From Paracoccaceae bacterium (GTDB lineage: Bacteria > Pseudomonadota > Alphaproteobacteria > Rhodobacterales > Rhodobacteraceae): 35,649 bases of DNA. The DNA lies in the NCBI GenBank assembly GCA_003550665.1, contig PUKW01000095.1, forward strand, positions 1 to 35,649, read 5' to 3'. Within the stretch, counting starts at the first letter, position 1, and each line of letters opens with the position of its first letter. The notes under the pieces are model-generated. The model was not told where the DNA came from and made no database searches. It was given only the letters and a program-made list of their open reading frames with translations. This document shows, piece by piece, positions 11,058-20,990 of this stretch. Made by a program: the position numbers and the translations under genes.

Positions 11058-13002
11058 ATGGATGCGCGCGGGGCGGCTCATCGCGATTGTCGCGGTGTTG
11101 AGCGCCGCGAATCCGGGGCTGCTGCGCGCGCAGACGGTGCTCGATATGCGCGATGTGGAGCTGCGCAGCTTCGTCGAGATCGTCGCCGAGCAGACCGGGC
11201 GCAACTATGTCATCGATCCGCAGGTTTCGGGCACCGTGACAGTGGTCGCACCCGACGAGGTCTCCCCCGAGGCGATCTACGAGATCTTTCGCAACGTGCT
11301 CGAACTCAACCGGCTGACGATCGTCGAGGGCAGTGACGCCGACCGGATCGTGCCCACCGCCGGCGCGAGCGAACTCAGCGGTCCCGGCGATGATCACACG
11401 CTGCGCGGCAGCGCCTACGAGACGCGGGTGATCCCGATCACGGCGCGTGACATGGACGAGGTCGTGGAAGCGATCGTGCCGCTCGTGCCCTCGGACGCCG
11501 CGATCACGCCGCTGCGCTCGCAGGGGCTGCTCGTGCTGTCGGATCGGCGCGACAACCTCGCGCGCATCGAGGATCTGGTGCGCCGGCTCGACGGTGCCGG
11601 CCGCCGCGAGGTCGAGGTGATCCCGCTCAATGACGCGAATGCCGGCGATCTTCTCAATGTCATCGACGGGCTCGAGGTGGTCCCGGCCGGGTCGAACATC
11701 TCGGCCGACACCAGCGCCAACACGATGGTGCTGTCGGGGCCGCCCGAGTTCCGCGACCGGATGCGCCGGCTGATCCGCCAGATGGACAGCCCGCAGCAGG
11801 CCGCCGTCTCGCGCGTGGTGCCGCTCGACTTCGCGGAATCGGAGGTGCTCGCCGAGGTGCTCACGCAGTCGGTCGGTGCGGCGGCCGGCGAGGACGGTGA
11901 CGGCGAGATCACCATCGTCGCCGAGCCCCAGAGCAACGCCATCGTCGTCAACGCGCCGAGCGACCGGATCGACACCATCGTCGAATCGGTCCGCCAGCTC
12001 GATGCGCAGCCCGACCAGGTGCTGATCGAGGCGGTCGTCTTCGAGATGGCCAGCGAGAAGTTCTCCGACCTGTCGGTGCAGTTCGGCGGCGTGCTCAACG
12101 ATGCGATCGGGGGCGGAACCTCCTTCGAGATGGAGGGGCGCGATTCGCTCCTCACGATGCTGAGCGCGGCGATGGCGGGGCTGACGCCGGACCCCGGCAG
12201 CGGCGGCGGTATCGGCGCCGTCGCCCAGGGTAATTTCGCCGGGCTCCTCACCGCCGTGGCGCGCGAGCAGACGACGCGGCTGCTCTCTACGCCCTCGGTG
12301 CTGGCGCTCAACAACCAGGATGCCGAGATCGTCGTTGCCGAAAACGTGCCCTTCGTGACGGGCAGCTTCTCGACGGTGGGCGACAGCGCGATCCCCGAAA
12401 GCCCCTTCGAGACCATCGAGCGCCAGGATGTGGGGCTCACGCTCAATGTGCGCCCGCAGATCAACCGCGGCGGCACGGTGCGCATGGAAATCTCGCAGGA
12501 GGTCTCGAACCTGACCGGCTCCACCTCGGCGGCGGGCGGCGAGATTACCGCGCGGCGCAGCCTCGAGACCACGGTGATGGTCGATGACGGGCGGGTCATC
12601 CTGCTCGGCGGGCTCATGGAGGAGGACGATACCCAGCGCAGCGACGGGGTGCCGGTGCTGAGCAGCGTGCCGCTGATCGGGCGGCTCTTCGAGGGGTCGA
12701 GCGCGCGCGAGGGCCAGCGGATGCTGCTCCTGATGCTGCGCCCGCGGGTGATCCGCGATCACCAGGAAGCCGCCGAGGTCACGCGCCAGGTCGCCGACGG
12801 CACCGAAACGCTCGGCCGCCAGCTCGAGGCCCGCACAGCTGGCAATCCGAACAATCCCGCCAACACGGCCGGCGACAATCCCGCGCCCTTCGGCGGGGTG
12901 AACCCCGAGCTGTCCTTCACCAGCACGAGCGCCGACGCCGCCACGCGCGAGCGCAATTTTCCGGGCCTGCCGCCGCGCCTCGAATTCGGCGCGGATCGCT
13001 AG
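11047..13002 (+). CDS. gspD: Type II secretion secretin GspD
   Basis: N0 'TVLDMRDVELRSFVEIVAEQTGRNYVIDPQVSGTVTV', secretin core 'RLLSTPSVLALNNQDAEIVVAENVPFVTG...VGLTLNVRPQIN', 'DDGRVILLGGLMEED...VPLIGRLFEGSS'. ATG at 11047 overlaps the gspC stop. Confidence 0.95.
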   Translation: MMGEWMRAGRLIAIVAVLSAANPGLLRAQTVLDMRDVELRSFVEIVAEQTGRNYVIDPQVSGTVTVVAPDEVSPEAIYEIFRNVLELNRLTIVEGSDADRIVPTAGASELSGPGDDHTLRGSAYETRVIPITARDMDEVVEAIVPLVPSDAAITPLRSQGLLVLSDRRDNLARIEDLVRRLDGAGRREVEVIPLNDANAGDLLNVIDGLEVVPAGSNISADTSANTMVLSGPPEFRDRMRRLIRQMDSPQQAAVSRVVPLDFAESEVLAEVLTQSVGAAAGEDGDGEITIVAEPQSNAIVVNAPSDRIDTIVESVRQLDAQPDQVLIEAVVFEMASEKFSDLSVQFGGVLNDAIGGGTSFEMEGRDSLLTMLSAAMAGLTPDPGSGGGIGAVAQGNFAGLLTAVAREQTTRLLSTPSVLALNNQDAEIVVAENVPFVTGSFSTVGDSAIPESPFETIERQDVGLTLNVRPQINRGGTVRMEISQEVSNLTGSTSAAGGEITARRSLETTVMVDDGRVILLGGLMEEDDTQRSDGVPVLSSVPLIGRLFEGSSAREGQRMLLLMLRPRVIRDHQEAAEVTRQVADGTETLGRQLEARTAGNPNNPANTAGDNPAPFGGVNPELSFTSTSADAATRERNFPGLPPRLEFGADR

Positions 13003-13011
13003 GGGCGCGGC

Positions 13012-14460
13012 ATGGAGCGGCGCGATCTCGGCTTTGCATTCGCGCGCGACAACCGGGTCGCCATCGATGGCGAACGGCTGGTGACGGGGCCCGAGCCGAC
13101 CATGGCGGGGCTGCGTGAGGCGCGCCGGGTCGCCGGGCGCCCGCTCACCCCCGAGCCCTGCGACGCGGCCGGGTTTCAAAGCCGCCTCGCTGCGCTGTTC
13201 GATGATGCCCAGGCGCGCGAGGAGGCCGTCGAGGTCGCCTTCGACATCGCCGATGGCGAGCAGCGCGATGGCGCGCGCGATATTCTCGAGGACCCCGAGG
13301 ACGCGCCGGTGATCCAGCTCGTCAACCAGCTCCTGCGCCGGGCGGTGCGGCTCGGGGCATCGGATCTGCATATCGAGCCGCACGAGGAGGGGCTGCGCGC
13401 GCGCATGCGCCTCGACGGGACACTGCAGACGGCGCTCGACCGGCGGGACGTGCCGGGGCGGCGCGTGGTCTCGCGGCTCAAGGTGATGGCCGGGCTCGAC
13501 ATCGCCGAGACGCGGCTGCCGCAGGACGGGCGCATCGCGCTGCGTCTCGGCGGCCGGGCGATCGATGTGCGCATGTCCTCGCTTCCGGGGCATTACGGCG
13601 AGCGGGTGGTGCTGCGGCTGCTGGACCGCTCGGAGGGGCTGGTGCCGCTCGACGCGCTCGGGCTCGGCGCCGATCAGGCGGAGCTGTTGCAGCGCCTCGC
13701 CGCGCAGCCCAACGGCATCATCCTCGCCACCGGGCCGACCGGCTCGGGCAAGACGACGACGCTCTATTCGCTGCTGCAGCTCGCCGACCGCGGCGAGCGC
13801 AACATCGTCACCGTCGAGGACCCGGTCGAATACGATCTGCCCGGCGTATCGCAATCGCAGGTCAATGCCGAGATCGGCATGACCTTCGCGATCGGGTTGC
13901 GCGCCGTGCTGCGCCAGGACCCGGACGTGATCCTCGTGGGCGAGATCCGCGACACCGAGACCGCGACGGTCGCCGCCGAGGCGGCGCTGACCGGCCATCT
14001 CGTCTTCTCCTCGCTGCACGCCAACAGCGCGCTCGCCACCATCGTGCGGCTGCGCGAGCTCGGCGTGGACAACTACCTGATCTCGGCGACGCTGCGCGGC
14101 GTGATCGCCCAGCGGCTCCTGCGCCGGCTCTGCGCGCAGTGCAGCGTGCCCCACGCCCCGAGCGACGCGGAGGCGGCGCTTTACCACGACGGCGGGGTCA
14201 AGCCGCCCGAGCGGCTGCATGCGGCAAGCGGCTGCGCGGCCTGCGAGCAGACGGGGTATTCCGGGCGTATCGGGGTGTTCGAGATCGTCGCCATCGACGA
14301 CGCGCTGCGCGGCGAGATCGATGCGGGCGCCTCCGAGCAGCGCATGCGCGAGCTTGGCCGCGCGCCCGAAGCCGGGCTGTTCGCGCGCGGGCTGTCGCGC
14401 GCGGCGCGCGGCGAGACCTCGCTCGCCGAGGTGTCGCGCGTGCTCGGCGACACGCAATGA
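13012..14460 (+). CDS. gspE: Type II secretion ATPase GspE
   Basis: Walker A 'ATGPTGSGKTTTLYSLL', Asp box, 'GEIRDTETATVAAEAALTGHLVFSSLHANSA', CxxC...CxxC zinc motif (CAQC...CAAC). Confidence 0.97.
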   Translation: MERRDLGFAFARDNRVAIDGERLVTGPEPTMAGLREARRVAGRPLTPEPCDAAGFQSRLAALFDDAQAREEAVEVAFDIADGEQRDGARDILEDPEDAPVIQLVNQLLRRAVRLGASDLHIEPHEEGLRARMRLDGTLQTALDRRDVPGRRVVSRLKVMAGLDIAETRLPQDGRIALRLGGRAIDVRMSSLPGHYGERVVLRLLDRSEGLVPLDALGLGADQAELLQRLAAQPNGIILATGPTGSGKTTTLYSLLQLADRGERNIVTVEDPVEYDLPGVSQSQVNAEIGMTFAIGLRAVLRQDPDVILVGEIRDTETATVAAEAALTGHLVFSSLHANSALATIVRLRELGVDNYLISATLRGVIAQRLLRRLCAQCSVPHAPSDAEAALYHDGGVKPPERLHAASGCAACEQTGYSGRIGVFEIVAIDDALRGEIDAGASEQRMRELGRAPEAGLFARGLSRAARGETSLAEVSRVLGDTQ

Positions 14461-15671
14461 GGTCCTATGGCTACGTCGCCTACACGCCCGAGGGCCGCCG
14501 CCGCCGCGGCGTCGTCGTGGCCGAGAGCGAGGCCGAGGCCTCCGAGCAGATCGGCGCCAAGGGGCTGTTGCCTGCGGAGATCACGCCGCGCGGCGGGGCA
14601 GGGGCGCCCGCGCTGCGCCGGCGCGGTTTCGCGCGGCGGATCGATCGCGACATGCTCGCCGTCTTCACGCGGCAGATGGCGGTGCTGCTTGCGGCCGGGC
14701 TCGCGGCGGATGCGGCCCTCGACGCCGTGCAGAGTTCGGCCAGCGCGCCCAGCATCGAGGGCCTCGCCGCCGAAGCCAAGGCCGGGCTGATGCAGGGCGA
14801 TCCGCTCTCGGAGGCGCTCGGGCGCGGGGGCGAGCTGCCGCCCTATTACCTGGCCGCTGTCCGCGCCGGCGAGCATTCCGGCGAACTCGCCGCCGTCTTT
14901 GAGACCCTCGCTGAGCATCTCGAGAATTCCGCGAGCGAGCGCGCGCAGCTCGCCTCGGCGCTGATCTACCCGGCCTTCGTGACGGTGGTCGCGCTGCTGG
15001 TGTGCGGGGTGCTGATGGTGACGGTGGCGCCCGAGATCGTGGCGATGTTCGAGGCGTCGGGACAGGAGCTGCCGGGGCTGACGCAGGCGATGCTCGCCGT
15101 GGTGGCGGTGATCGAGCGGCACTGGCCGCTCATCGTCGGGGGCCTGGCGGGGTTGGTGCTGCTGGGGATCGCGTCGGGCCGGGTGCCGGCGCTGCGGGCG
15201 CGGCGCGACCGGATGCTGCTCGCCGCGCCGGTGACGCGGCGCTTCATGCGCATGGCGGCGGCGGCGCAGTATCTGCGCACGCTGGCGCTCGTGATCAATG
15301 CGCGGCTGCCGCTTGACGCGGCGCTGCGTCATGCCGCGGGGGTGCTGTCGGTGCGCCCGTTCCGCGCCCAGGCCGAGGCGGCGGGCGAGGGCCTGCGCCG
15401 GGGCGAGAGCCTCGCCGCGGCGCTGCGCCGCGTGGATTTCCTGCACCCCGTCGCGCGCCAGCTCGTCGAGGCGGGCGAGGCCTCGGCGCGGGTCGGCCCG
15501 ATGACCGAGCGCGCCGCAATGCTGGCCGAAAGCTGGATGCGCACCGAGCGCAAGCGCATCGCGGTGCTGCTCGAGCCCCTGTCGATGGTGCTCGTGGGCG
15601 GGCTGGTTCTGGTGATCGTGTTGGCGATCCTGCTGCCGATCTTCGACATGCAGGCGATGGTGCAGGGCTGA
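14457..15671 (+). CDS. gspF: Type II secretion platform protein GspF
   Basis: MRSYGYVAYTPEGRRRRGVVVAESEAEA...; ATG at 14457 overlaps the gspE stop (ATGA); 'FTRQMAVLLAAGLAADAALDAV', C-terminal 'RKRIAVLLEPLSMVLVGGLVLVIVLAILLPIFDMQAMV'. Confidence 0.95.
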   Translation: MRSYGYVAYTPEGRRRRGVVVAESEAEASEQIGAKGLLPAEITPRGGAGAPALRRRGFARRIDRDMLAVFTRQMAVLLAAGLAADAALDAVQSSASAPSIEGLAAEAKAGLMQGDPLSEALGRGGELPPYYLAAVRAGEHSGELAAVFETLAEHLENSASERAQLASALIYPAFVTVVALLVCGVLMVTVAPEIVAMFEASGQELPGLTQAMLAVVAVIERHWPLIVGGLAGLVLLGIASGRVPALRARRDRMLLAAPVTRRFMRMAAAAQYLRTLALVINARLPLDAALRHAAGVLSVRPFRAQAEAAGEGLRRGESLAAALRRVDFLHPVARQLVEAGEASARVGPMTERAAMLAESWMRTERKRIAVLLEPLSMVLVGGLVLVIVLAILLPIFDMQAMVQG

Positions 15672-16418
15672 TCAGCCCGGCCCCGGAAGCGTCGCGCGCA
15701 GCACGCCGTTCTCGAGCCCGACGCGCGCGCGCCACTCCTCGGGCAGCTCCGCCGCATCCGCCGCCATCGTCAGCGTCAGCTCCACCGCCCCGCTATCGGC
15801 GCGCGCTTCGACCTGCGCCTCCGCCGCGCCGTCGTCGAGCGCGGCGGTGAACGCCCAGTCACCTGCTGCGCGCAGCCGCAATCGCGCCGGCCCGCTGCCC
15901 AGATCGAGCCCGTCGAGCGTGACGGCCTCGAGCCTGCCCTGCGCTTCGAGCGTGGCAAGCGTTCCCGCGCGCAGGTCGAACCGGCCCGCGCCGCCCGACA
16001 CCGCGACCTGCCCGTCCGATGCGAGCGGCGCCTGCGTCGCGGCGTTGCTTGCATCCGCCAGAAGGGGCGCGAGGGCCGCATTTCCGGAAAGATCCGCAAG
16101 TTGCAGCGTCTCCGGCACCGCCGGTGACAGGGTGGCCGTGGCCGCGATCCGCGCGCCCGGCGAGGTCAGTTCGACGCGCCAGCGCAGCCCGTCGCGACTC
16201 AGCCCCGCGAGCGACCAGCGCAGCACCGCACCATGGGTGCCCGGATTGCCCGCCCCGGCGCGGCCGCGCCAGAGCCCGGCATCGGCGGCCACCGACTCGG
16301 TCCAGCCGGGCAGCGCCGCGCCCGCCACCGCGCGCAGATGGCCCATGCGCCCCTCCGACAGCGCCGCCGCCGCGAGCCCCAGCGCGAGCCCCATCAGCGC
16401 CGCCGCCAGCCGGATCAC
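15672..16418 (-). CDS. gspN: Type II secretion protein GspN
   Basis: N-terminal TM; 'AAALPGWTESVAADAGLWRGRAGAG'; last gene of the minus-strand gsp run after gspM. Confidence 0.75.
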   Translation of the reverse strand: MIRLAAALMGLALGLAAAALSEGRMGHLRAVAGAALPGWTESVAADAGLWRGRAGAGNPGTHGAVLRWSLAGLSRDGLRWRVELTSPGARIAATATLSPAVPETLQLADLSGNAALAPLLADASNAATQAPLASDGQVAVSGGAGRFDLRAGTLATLEAQGRLEAVTLDGLDLGSGPARLRLRAAGDWAFTAALDDGAAEAQVEARADSGAVELTLTMAADAAELPEEWRARVGLENGVLRATLPGPG

Positions 16419-16915
16419 GAGCGCGGCTCCAGCACGACCTCGGCGGCGACCGTCGCGGCGCTGTCACCGCGTTCGATCCGCAGCGTGGCGAGGGTATAGC
16501 CTGCCTCGGCCTCGGTTTCATCGAGCCAGGGCATGAGCCGGGTGAAGGGCACCTCCGCAAAGCTCAGCGTGACCCCGTCGCCGCCCGTGCCGCCGATCTG
16601 ATCGACGGCGTCGCGCAGCCCGGCGTCGGTGAGGCTGGCTTCGAGGCCGCTCAGCCCGACCGGGTCGCTGGCGGCGGGCTCTGCCGCGGCGTCGGTGGCG
16701 GGCAGGGCGCCAAGCTCGGCGCGGCGCGCATCCAGCCAGGCGCGCTGCGCCTGCGCATCGTCGAGTGCGGTTTGCGCGGCCGCGCGGCGCTCCAGCAGGG
16801 GCTGCGCGACGCCGAAGATCAGCCCGGCCGGCAGCACAACGAAAGCCAGCACCGCGAGCATGAGCCGTTCGCGCCGCGTCAGCCGCGCGAGCGCAAGGGC
16901 GAGACGATGCGTCAT
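16415..16915 (-). CDS. gspM: Type II secretion protein GspM
   Basis: 'LTRRERLMLAVLAFVVLPAGLIFGVAQPLLERRAAAQTALDDAQAQRAWL...' N-terminal TM plus coiled coil, between gspL and gspN. Confidence 0.82.
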   Translation of the reverse strand: MTHRLALALARLTRRERLMLAVLAFVVLPAGLIFGVAQPLLERRAAAQTALDDAQAQRAWLDARRAELGALPATDAAAEPAASDPVGLSGLEASLTDAGLRDAVDQIGGTGGDGVTLSFAEVPFTRLMPWLDETEAEAGYTLATLRIERGDSAATVAAEVVLEPRS

Positions 16916-16948
16916 CGAGGTTCTCTCCGTTCCCGCGGCGCCGTCATC

Positions 16949-18160
16949 TCAACCCTCCCCCCGCTCGAGGATGATGGTGCCGGTCACGCCATTGCCCGCC
17001 GCGCTCGACTGGCCGACCCGCACGTCGAGCCCCTGCGTACGCAGTGCCGCCGCGAGCGAGTCGAGCGCCGCGAAATCCGCCACCGTCAGCTCGAGCCGGA
17101 TCTCCCCGTCGGGCTGCAGGACGGCCGCGGACAGCCGCGCCTCGGTGTCGTCGATGACCGCCGCGGCGTCATGGAGCCCGTCGAGCGGGCCGGTGGCGGC
17201 CTCTTCGGGTCCGGCCTCGGTGCGGCGCGCGTCGAGCGCGCGGGTGACCTGGGCGCGCACATCGGTGATCGGACCTTCGGGGATGAAGTCGCGGCGCACA
17301 TCCGCATGGATCTGTGCGCGCAGATCGGCGGCGGCATCGTACGTGCGCCGCGTATCGAGCTCGACCGCCGCGGCCCAGGCGGCAAAGCCCGCGACCGCGA
17401 GCGCCGCGGGCAGACGCAGCGCCGCCAGCCGCGCCTGAAACGCGGCACTGCGCGCGCCGAGTTCGGCGCTCAGATCGAGGGTCAGCTCGCCATGCGCAAG
17501 GCGGCGCGGCGGCGCGATCGTGTCCGCGAGGTCCTGCGCCGAGGACACGATCGGCGGCGCATCGGGCCCCGACAACACCGTGCGCAGCGCCGCATCAGCG
17601 GGCCCGGTCCACAGGATCGCGGCCGGGGCGGGGCTATCCGCAAGGGCCCGCTCGAGCATCACCGCGGCGAGCGCCGGCTCGGCACTGAACCCGTCGCGCG
17701 GGCCCAGCCGGGCGCGCACCGGGCCATCGGCGTCGGTCTCTATGGTCCAGAGTCCCTCGGCCGTCGGCAGGGCCAGATAGTCGGGCAGGATCGCGGTGCA
17801 GGTCGCGCCCGCCGGGGCTACCTCGGCGCGCCACGCGGCCGCCGCGTGCGTCTCCACGACAAGCATGGCGCTCCAACCCGCCTCGGCCCCCGCGAGCCGT
17901 GCCGAATGCATCTCGGGCGCGCCCGCATCAGGGCCGAGCCGGTCGCGAAGCTGGCGGCGGGCGACGGCCTCGCGCGCCGGATCGCGCAGACCATCCGGCA
18001 ACTCGACCGGGACCAGCGGCGCCTGCGCGCCCGGCACCAGCGCCACGAACGGCGCGTCGGGCAACGCCGCCCCGTCGCCCAACCGGTGCAGGCGCGGCGG
18101 CGGCTTGGCGCGCGCGAGGGGCCAGCGGCGGGGCAAGGCGGATCGGGCGGGCGCCATCAC
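16949..18160 (-). CDS. gspL: Type II secretion protein GspL
   Basis: Cytoplasmic actin-like N-terminal part, TM 'LRLPAALAVAGFAAWAAAVEL', periplasmic ferredoxin-like C-terminus 'GEIRLELTVADFAALDSLAAALRTQGLDVRVGQSS'. Confidence 0.85.
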   Translation of the reverse strand: MMAPARSALPRRWPLARAKPPPRLHRLGDGAALPDAPFVALVPGAQAPLVPVELPDGLRDPAREAVARRQLRDRLGPDAGAPEMHSARLAGAEAGWSAMLVVETHAAAAWRAEVAPAGATCTAILPDYLALPTAEGLWTIETDADGPVRARLGPRDGFSAEPALAAVMLERALADSPAPAAILWTGPADAALRTVLSGPDAPPIVSSAQDLADTIAPPRRLAHGELTLDLSAELGARSAAFQARLAALRLPAALAVAGFAAWAAAVELDTRRTYDAAADLRAQIHADVRRDFIPEGPITDVRAQVTRALDARRTEAGPEEAATGPLDGLHDAAAVIDDTEARLSAAVLQPDGEIRLELTVADFAALDSLAAALRTQGLDVRVGQSSAAGNGVTGTIILERGEG

Positions 18161-19059
18161 TCGGCCTCCGGCAGCGACAGGACCACGCGGATGTCGCCAT
18201 CTGGCTCCGTCCGGTGCAGCACCAGTTTTCGCCCGTGCCGCGCATTGTCAAGCCGCACCGCCACGCGCAGCTCGAACCAGTCCGAGCCGGCGTCGATCAG
18301 ACCATCCGGGAACGCCTCGAGGGCCTCCTCGCCGAGCGGTTCGAGCACGCGGCCGTAGAAATCCGCGGCGTCGGTGAAGGGCTCGGCCTCGCGCGGCTCC
18401 AGCAGTTCGGCGGCGAAATCGGCATCGATGCCGAGGAACGCTGCGAACAGGGCCGGGTCCATCGTGTTGGGATTGAGCTGCGCCTCGGGCGGAAGCGCGG
18501 CCAGCAGCGGCGCGAGCGCGTCGATATCGGCGTCGTCGATGCCGTCGATATCGCGCAGCTCGGCGATGTCCAGGATCGGGCCGTCGGGCGGCGCGGCGGC
18601 GTCCCAGAGCCCGGCGCGGTTGGCGCCGGGGGTCACGGCGTCGGCAATGCGCGCGGCCCGCTCTGGGGCCACGTCCCGGGCCCCGGCAAGGCGGATCAGC
18701 GCGGCGCGCGGCGCATCGCCCCAATCCTCGGGCTCGGTCAGCCAGTTGACGTTGAAGCGACCCTGCAGATCGGCGATGTCCCAGTCGAGCTCGGCGCGGT
18801 CAATCTCCATGTCGCGGCGCGGCGTGGCCCAGTCCTGATCGAGATGGACGGGGGCGTCCGGCTCGGTGTCGTCCGCGAGAAGGGCGATGGCCATTGGCGG
18901 TGCGGCGGCGAGGTGCAGCCGCGCCTGGTCGGCGGCGCCCTGCGCGGCGCCGCGTTCGCGGGCCTGATCCCCGCGCGCCAGCAGCGCGACCGCCACCGCC
19001 GAGAGCGCCGCCACCACGATCAGCGCATTGATCAGCGCCATGCCGCGCGGCGCGCTCAT
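18157..19059 (-). CDS. gspK: Type II secretion minor pseudopilin GspK
   Basis: Prepilin-like 'APRG|MALINALIVVAALSAVAVALLARGDQARERG' lacking Glu at +5, as is usual for GspK; 'DLQGRFNVNWL', 'AQLNPNTMDPALFAAFLG'. Confidence 0.93.
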   Translation of the reverse strand: MSAPRGMALINALIVVAALSAVAVALLARGDQARERGAAQGAADQARLHLAAAPPMAIALLADDTEPDAPVHLDQDWATPRRDMEIDRAELDWDIADLQGRFNVNWLTEPEDWGDAPRAALIRLAGARDVAPERAARIADAVTPGANRAGLWDAAAPPDGPILDIAELRDIDGIDDADIDALAPLLAALPPEAQLNPNTMDPALFAAFLGIDADFAAELLEPREAEPFTDAADFYGRVLEPLGEEALEAFPDGLIDAGSDWFELRVAVRLDNARHGRKLVLHRTEPDGDIRVVLSLPEAE

Positions 19060-19628
19060 GGTGCGGTCACGAGGCGCAGCGTGCCGTGCCGCTCGGTGTC
19101 GATGCGCAACGCGATGCCGCGCGGTGGCGGCGTCTCGGTGCGCGGGCTGGGCAGCGCGTCTTCGGGGTCACGCGGGCCGCCGAGCGGTTCGGCCTCGAAG
19201 CCGGTCACGCCGGTGAGGATCACCGCCGCCGGCCCGCCATCGCCGCTCGACGGGACGAGGCGCGGCCAGCTGCGCCGCGTGAGGGTGTCCTCGGCGCGGT
19301 CATGCACCCATTCGACGCGCCCGATCCCGGTCTCGCCCGGCAGGCGCGGCTGGCCGCCGACGCTGAGGGCGAGGCGGCCGGGGGCGATTTCGGCGGGTGG
19401 TTGGGGGGCGCCGGTCGGCGGGTGAAAATCGGCCGGGACCACGGCGTCGAGATCGCTGCGCAGAAGGGCGAGGCCGCGCATCAGCTCGGCGGCGTCGTCA
19501 TCGGCGCGCGTGAGCGCGTCGCGGCTGCGGATCGAGCCCGACAGCGCCTGCAGCGCCATCACCGCCACCAGCGAGAAGATCGCCAGCACCGCGATCAGCT
19601 CGACGAGGGTGAAGCCGCGCGCCCTCAT
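19056..19628 (-). CDS. gspJ: Type II secretion minor pseudopilin GspJ
   Basis: 'MRARG|FTLVELIAVLAIFSLVAVMALQALSGSIRSRDAL' prepilin motif; ATG complement at 19626-19628 inside the longer track ORF. Confidence 0.92.
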   Translation of the reverse strand: MRARGFTLVELIAVLAIFSLVAVMALQALSGSIRSRDALTRADDDAAELMRGLALLRSDLDAVVPADFHPPTGAPQPPAEIAPGRLALSVGGQPRLPGETGIGRVEWVHDRAEDTLTRRSWPRLVPSSGDGGPAAVILTGVTGFEAEPLGGPRDPEDALPSPRTETPPPRGIALRIDTERHGTLRLVTAP

Positions 19629-19999
19629 GGGCCGGGCGATGCGCTGACGGTGGCGACGAGCCGCGCGCCGGGGCGGTCGGGGGTCGTCACGCGGATATCG
19701 GCCGCGATCAGCCCGCCCTCGGTCTCGGACTCGGCGATCTCGACGGTCCATGTGAACGGCCCCATCTCGACCTGCGCGGGCAGCTCGCGCCCCGCCTCGA
19801 GCCCGTGCAGCCGCAACTCCGCCGCGCGGTTGAGGGCCACCTGGTGGGCGAGGGTGCGCGCCGTCTGATCGCCGATCCCGCGCTGGGCGGCGTCGAGCGC
19901 GCGCATCGCGGCGAGCGTGCCGATCGACAGGATCGTGATGGCGATGACAAGCTCGATCAGCGTCACGCCGCGCGGCGGGCGCGTCACTCGGCGTGGCAT
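19625..19999 (-). CDS. gspI: Type II secretion minor pseudopilin GspI
   Basis: 'PPRG|VTLIELVIAITILSIGTLAAMRALDAAQRGIGDQTARTLAHQVALNRAAELRL' GspI signature; ATG complement at 19997-19999. Confidence 0.92.
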   Translation of the reverse strand: MPRRVTRPPRGVTLIELVIAITILSIGTLAAMRALDAAQRGIGDQTARTLAHQVALNRAAELRLHGLEAGRELPAQVEMGPFTWTVEIAESETEGGLIAADIRVTTPDRPGARLVATVSASPGP

Positions 20000-20475
20000 T
20001 CGAGCGGCTCCGGGCCGGAGGTGGCGCAGCGATGCGCCGCGCCGCGCGGGCCGAGGCGCAGCTCGAACGCGGTGCTGCGGCCATCGGGCAGAAAGCGCAC
20101 GGGCGGTTCGTCGTCGTCGGTCTCGGGCGTCGTGAGCGCGCCGCGGATCAGCTGCCCGTCGATGCGCCATTCGGACCGCTCGGGCAACGCGCCGCCGCCG
20201 ATGCGGCGCCAGCCATCCGCCTCGCGGCGCAGGATCTCCCAGCCGTCCCCGTCCGGGCGCAGCCCCGCCGGCGCGCGCGCGAGAATGGCGAGGTCGCGCG
20301 CACGCGCCACGCCGGCCTCCAGTGCCTCGGCGGTGCGCGCCGGGCTGGCCTCGCGGGTGCCGGTCAGCCGGCCCTCGGTGGCGAAGCCGAGCGTGACGGT
20401 GAGTGCGAGTACCGAGACGATGGTGACGACGATGACGAGCTCGATAAGCGAGAACCCCGCCGCCGCCCGCGTCAT
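19984..20475 (-). CDS. gspH: Type II secretion minor pseudopilin GspH
   Basis: 'MTRAAAG|FSLIELVIVVTIVSVLALTVTLGF' prepilin motif; position between gspG and gspI. Confidence 0.9.
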   Translation of the reverse strand: MTRAAAGFSLIELVIVVTIVSVLALTVTLGFATEGRLTGTREASPARTAEALEAGVARARDLAILARAPAGLRPDGDGWEILRREADGWRRIGGGALPERSEWRIDGQLIRGALTTPETDDDEPPVRFLPDGRSTAFELRLGPRGAAHRCATSGPEPLECHAE

Positions 20476-20930
20476 TCGATCGTCCAGTTGCCCAGCATCG
20501 CGTCCACGCCCTCGCCGCCCGGTTCGCCATCGGCGCCGTAGGTGTAGAGATCATAGGGGCCGTGCTGGCCGGGCGAGACATACTGGTAGTCGCGGCCCCA
20601 GGGGTCCTGCGGGATGCGGTCGATATAGCCGTTCTCGGCCCAGTTCGGCGGCTCCGGCTCGATGCTGGGCGGCTCGACGAGGGCGTCGAGGCCCTGCTCG
20701 GTGGTCGGGTAGGTGTGATTGTCGAGCCGGTAGAGATCGAGCGCGGAGGACAGCGCCGCGATGTCGGATTCGGCGCGCGCCACGCGGGCCTGGTCGGGTC
20801 GGTCGATCACCCGCGGCACGATCACCACGGCAAGGATCGACAGGATCACCACGACGACCATCAACTCAATCAGCGAAAAGCCGCGATCGGCTTTCCTCGG
20901 GGCGGCGGGTCGGTTACGTGCGCTGCGCAT
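20472..20930 (-). CDS. gspG: Type II secretion major pseudopilin GspG
   Basis: 'DRG|FSLIELMVVVVILSILAVVIVPRVIDRPDQARVARAESDIAALSSALDLYRLDNHTYPTTEQGLDALVEPP' is a GspG signature; ATG complement at 20928-20930. Confidence 0.97.
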   Translation of the reverse strand: MRSARNRPAAPRKADRGFSLIELMVVVVILSILAVVIVPRVIDRPDQARVARAESDIAALSSALDLYRLDNHTYPTTEQGLDALVEPPSIEPEPPNWAENGYIDRIPQDPWGRDYQYVSPGQHGPYDLYTYGADGEPGGEGVDAMLGNWTIE

Positions 20931-20990
20931 GACAGGGCAAGGATTACGCATTCGCGACCCCGCGCGCAATGGGGCACCGGGAGCCGCGGC

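Noticed and set aside
10483-14457. 1324-aa - strand ORF
   Set aside because: Antisense to gspC, gspD and gspE; translation is Arg/His/Asp-rich with no recognisable domain; shadow ORF.
16019-18358. 779-aa + strand ORF
   Set aside because: Antisense to gspN, gspM and gspL; no recognisable domain.
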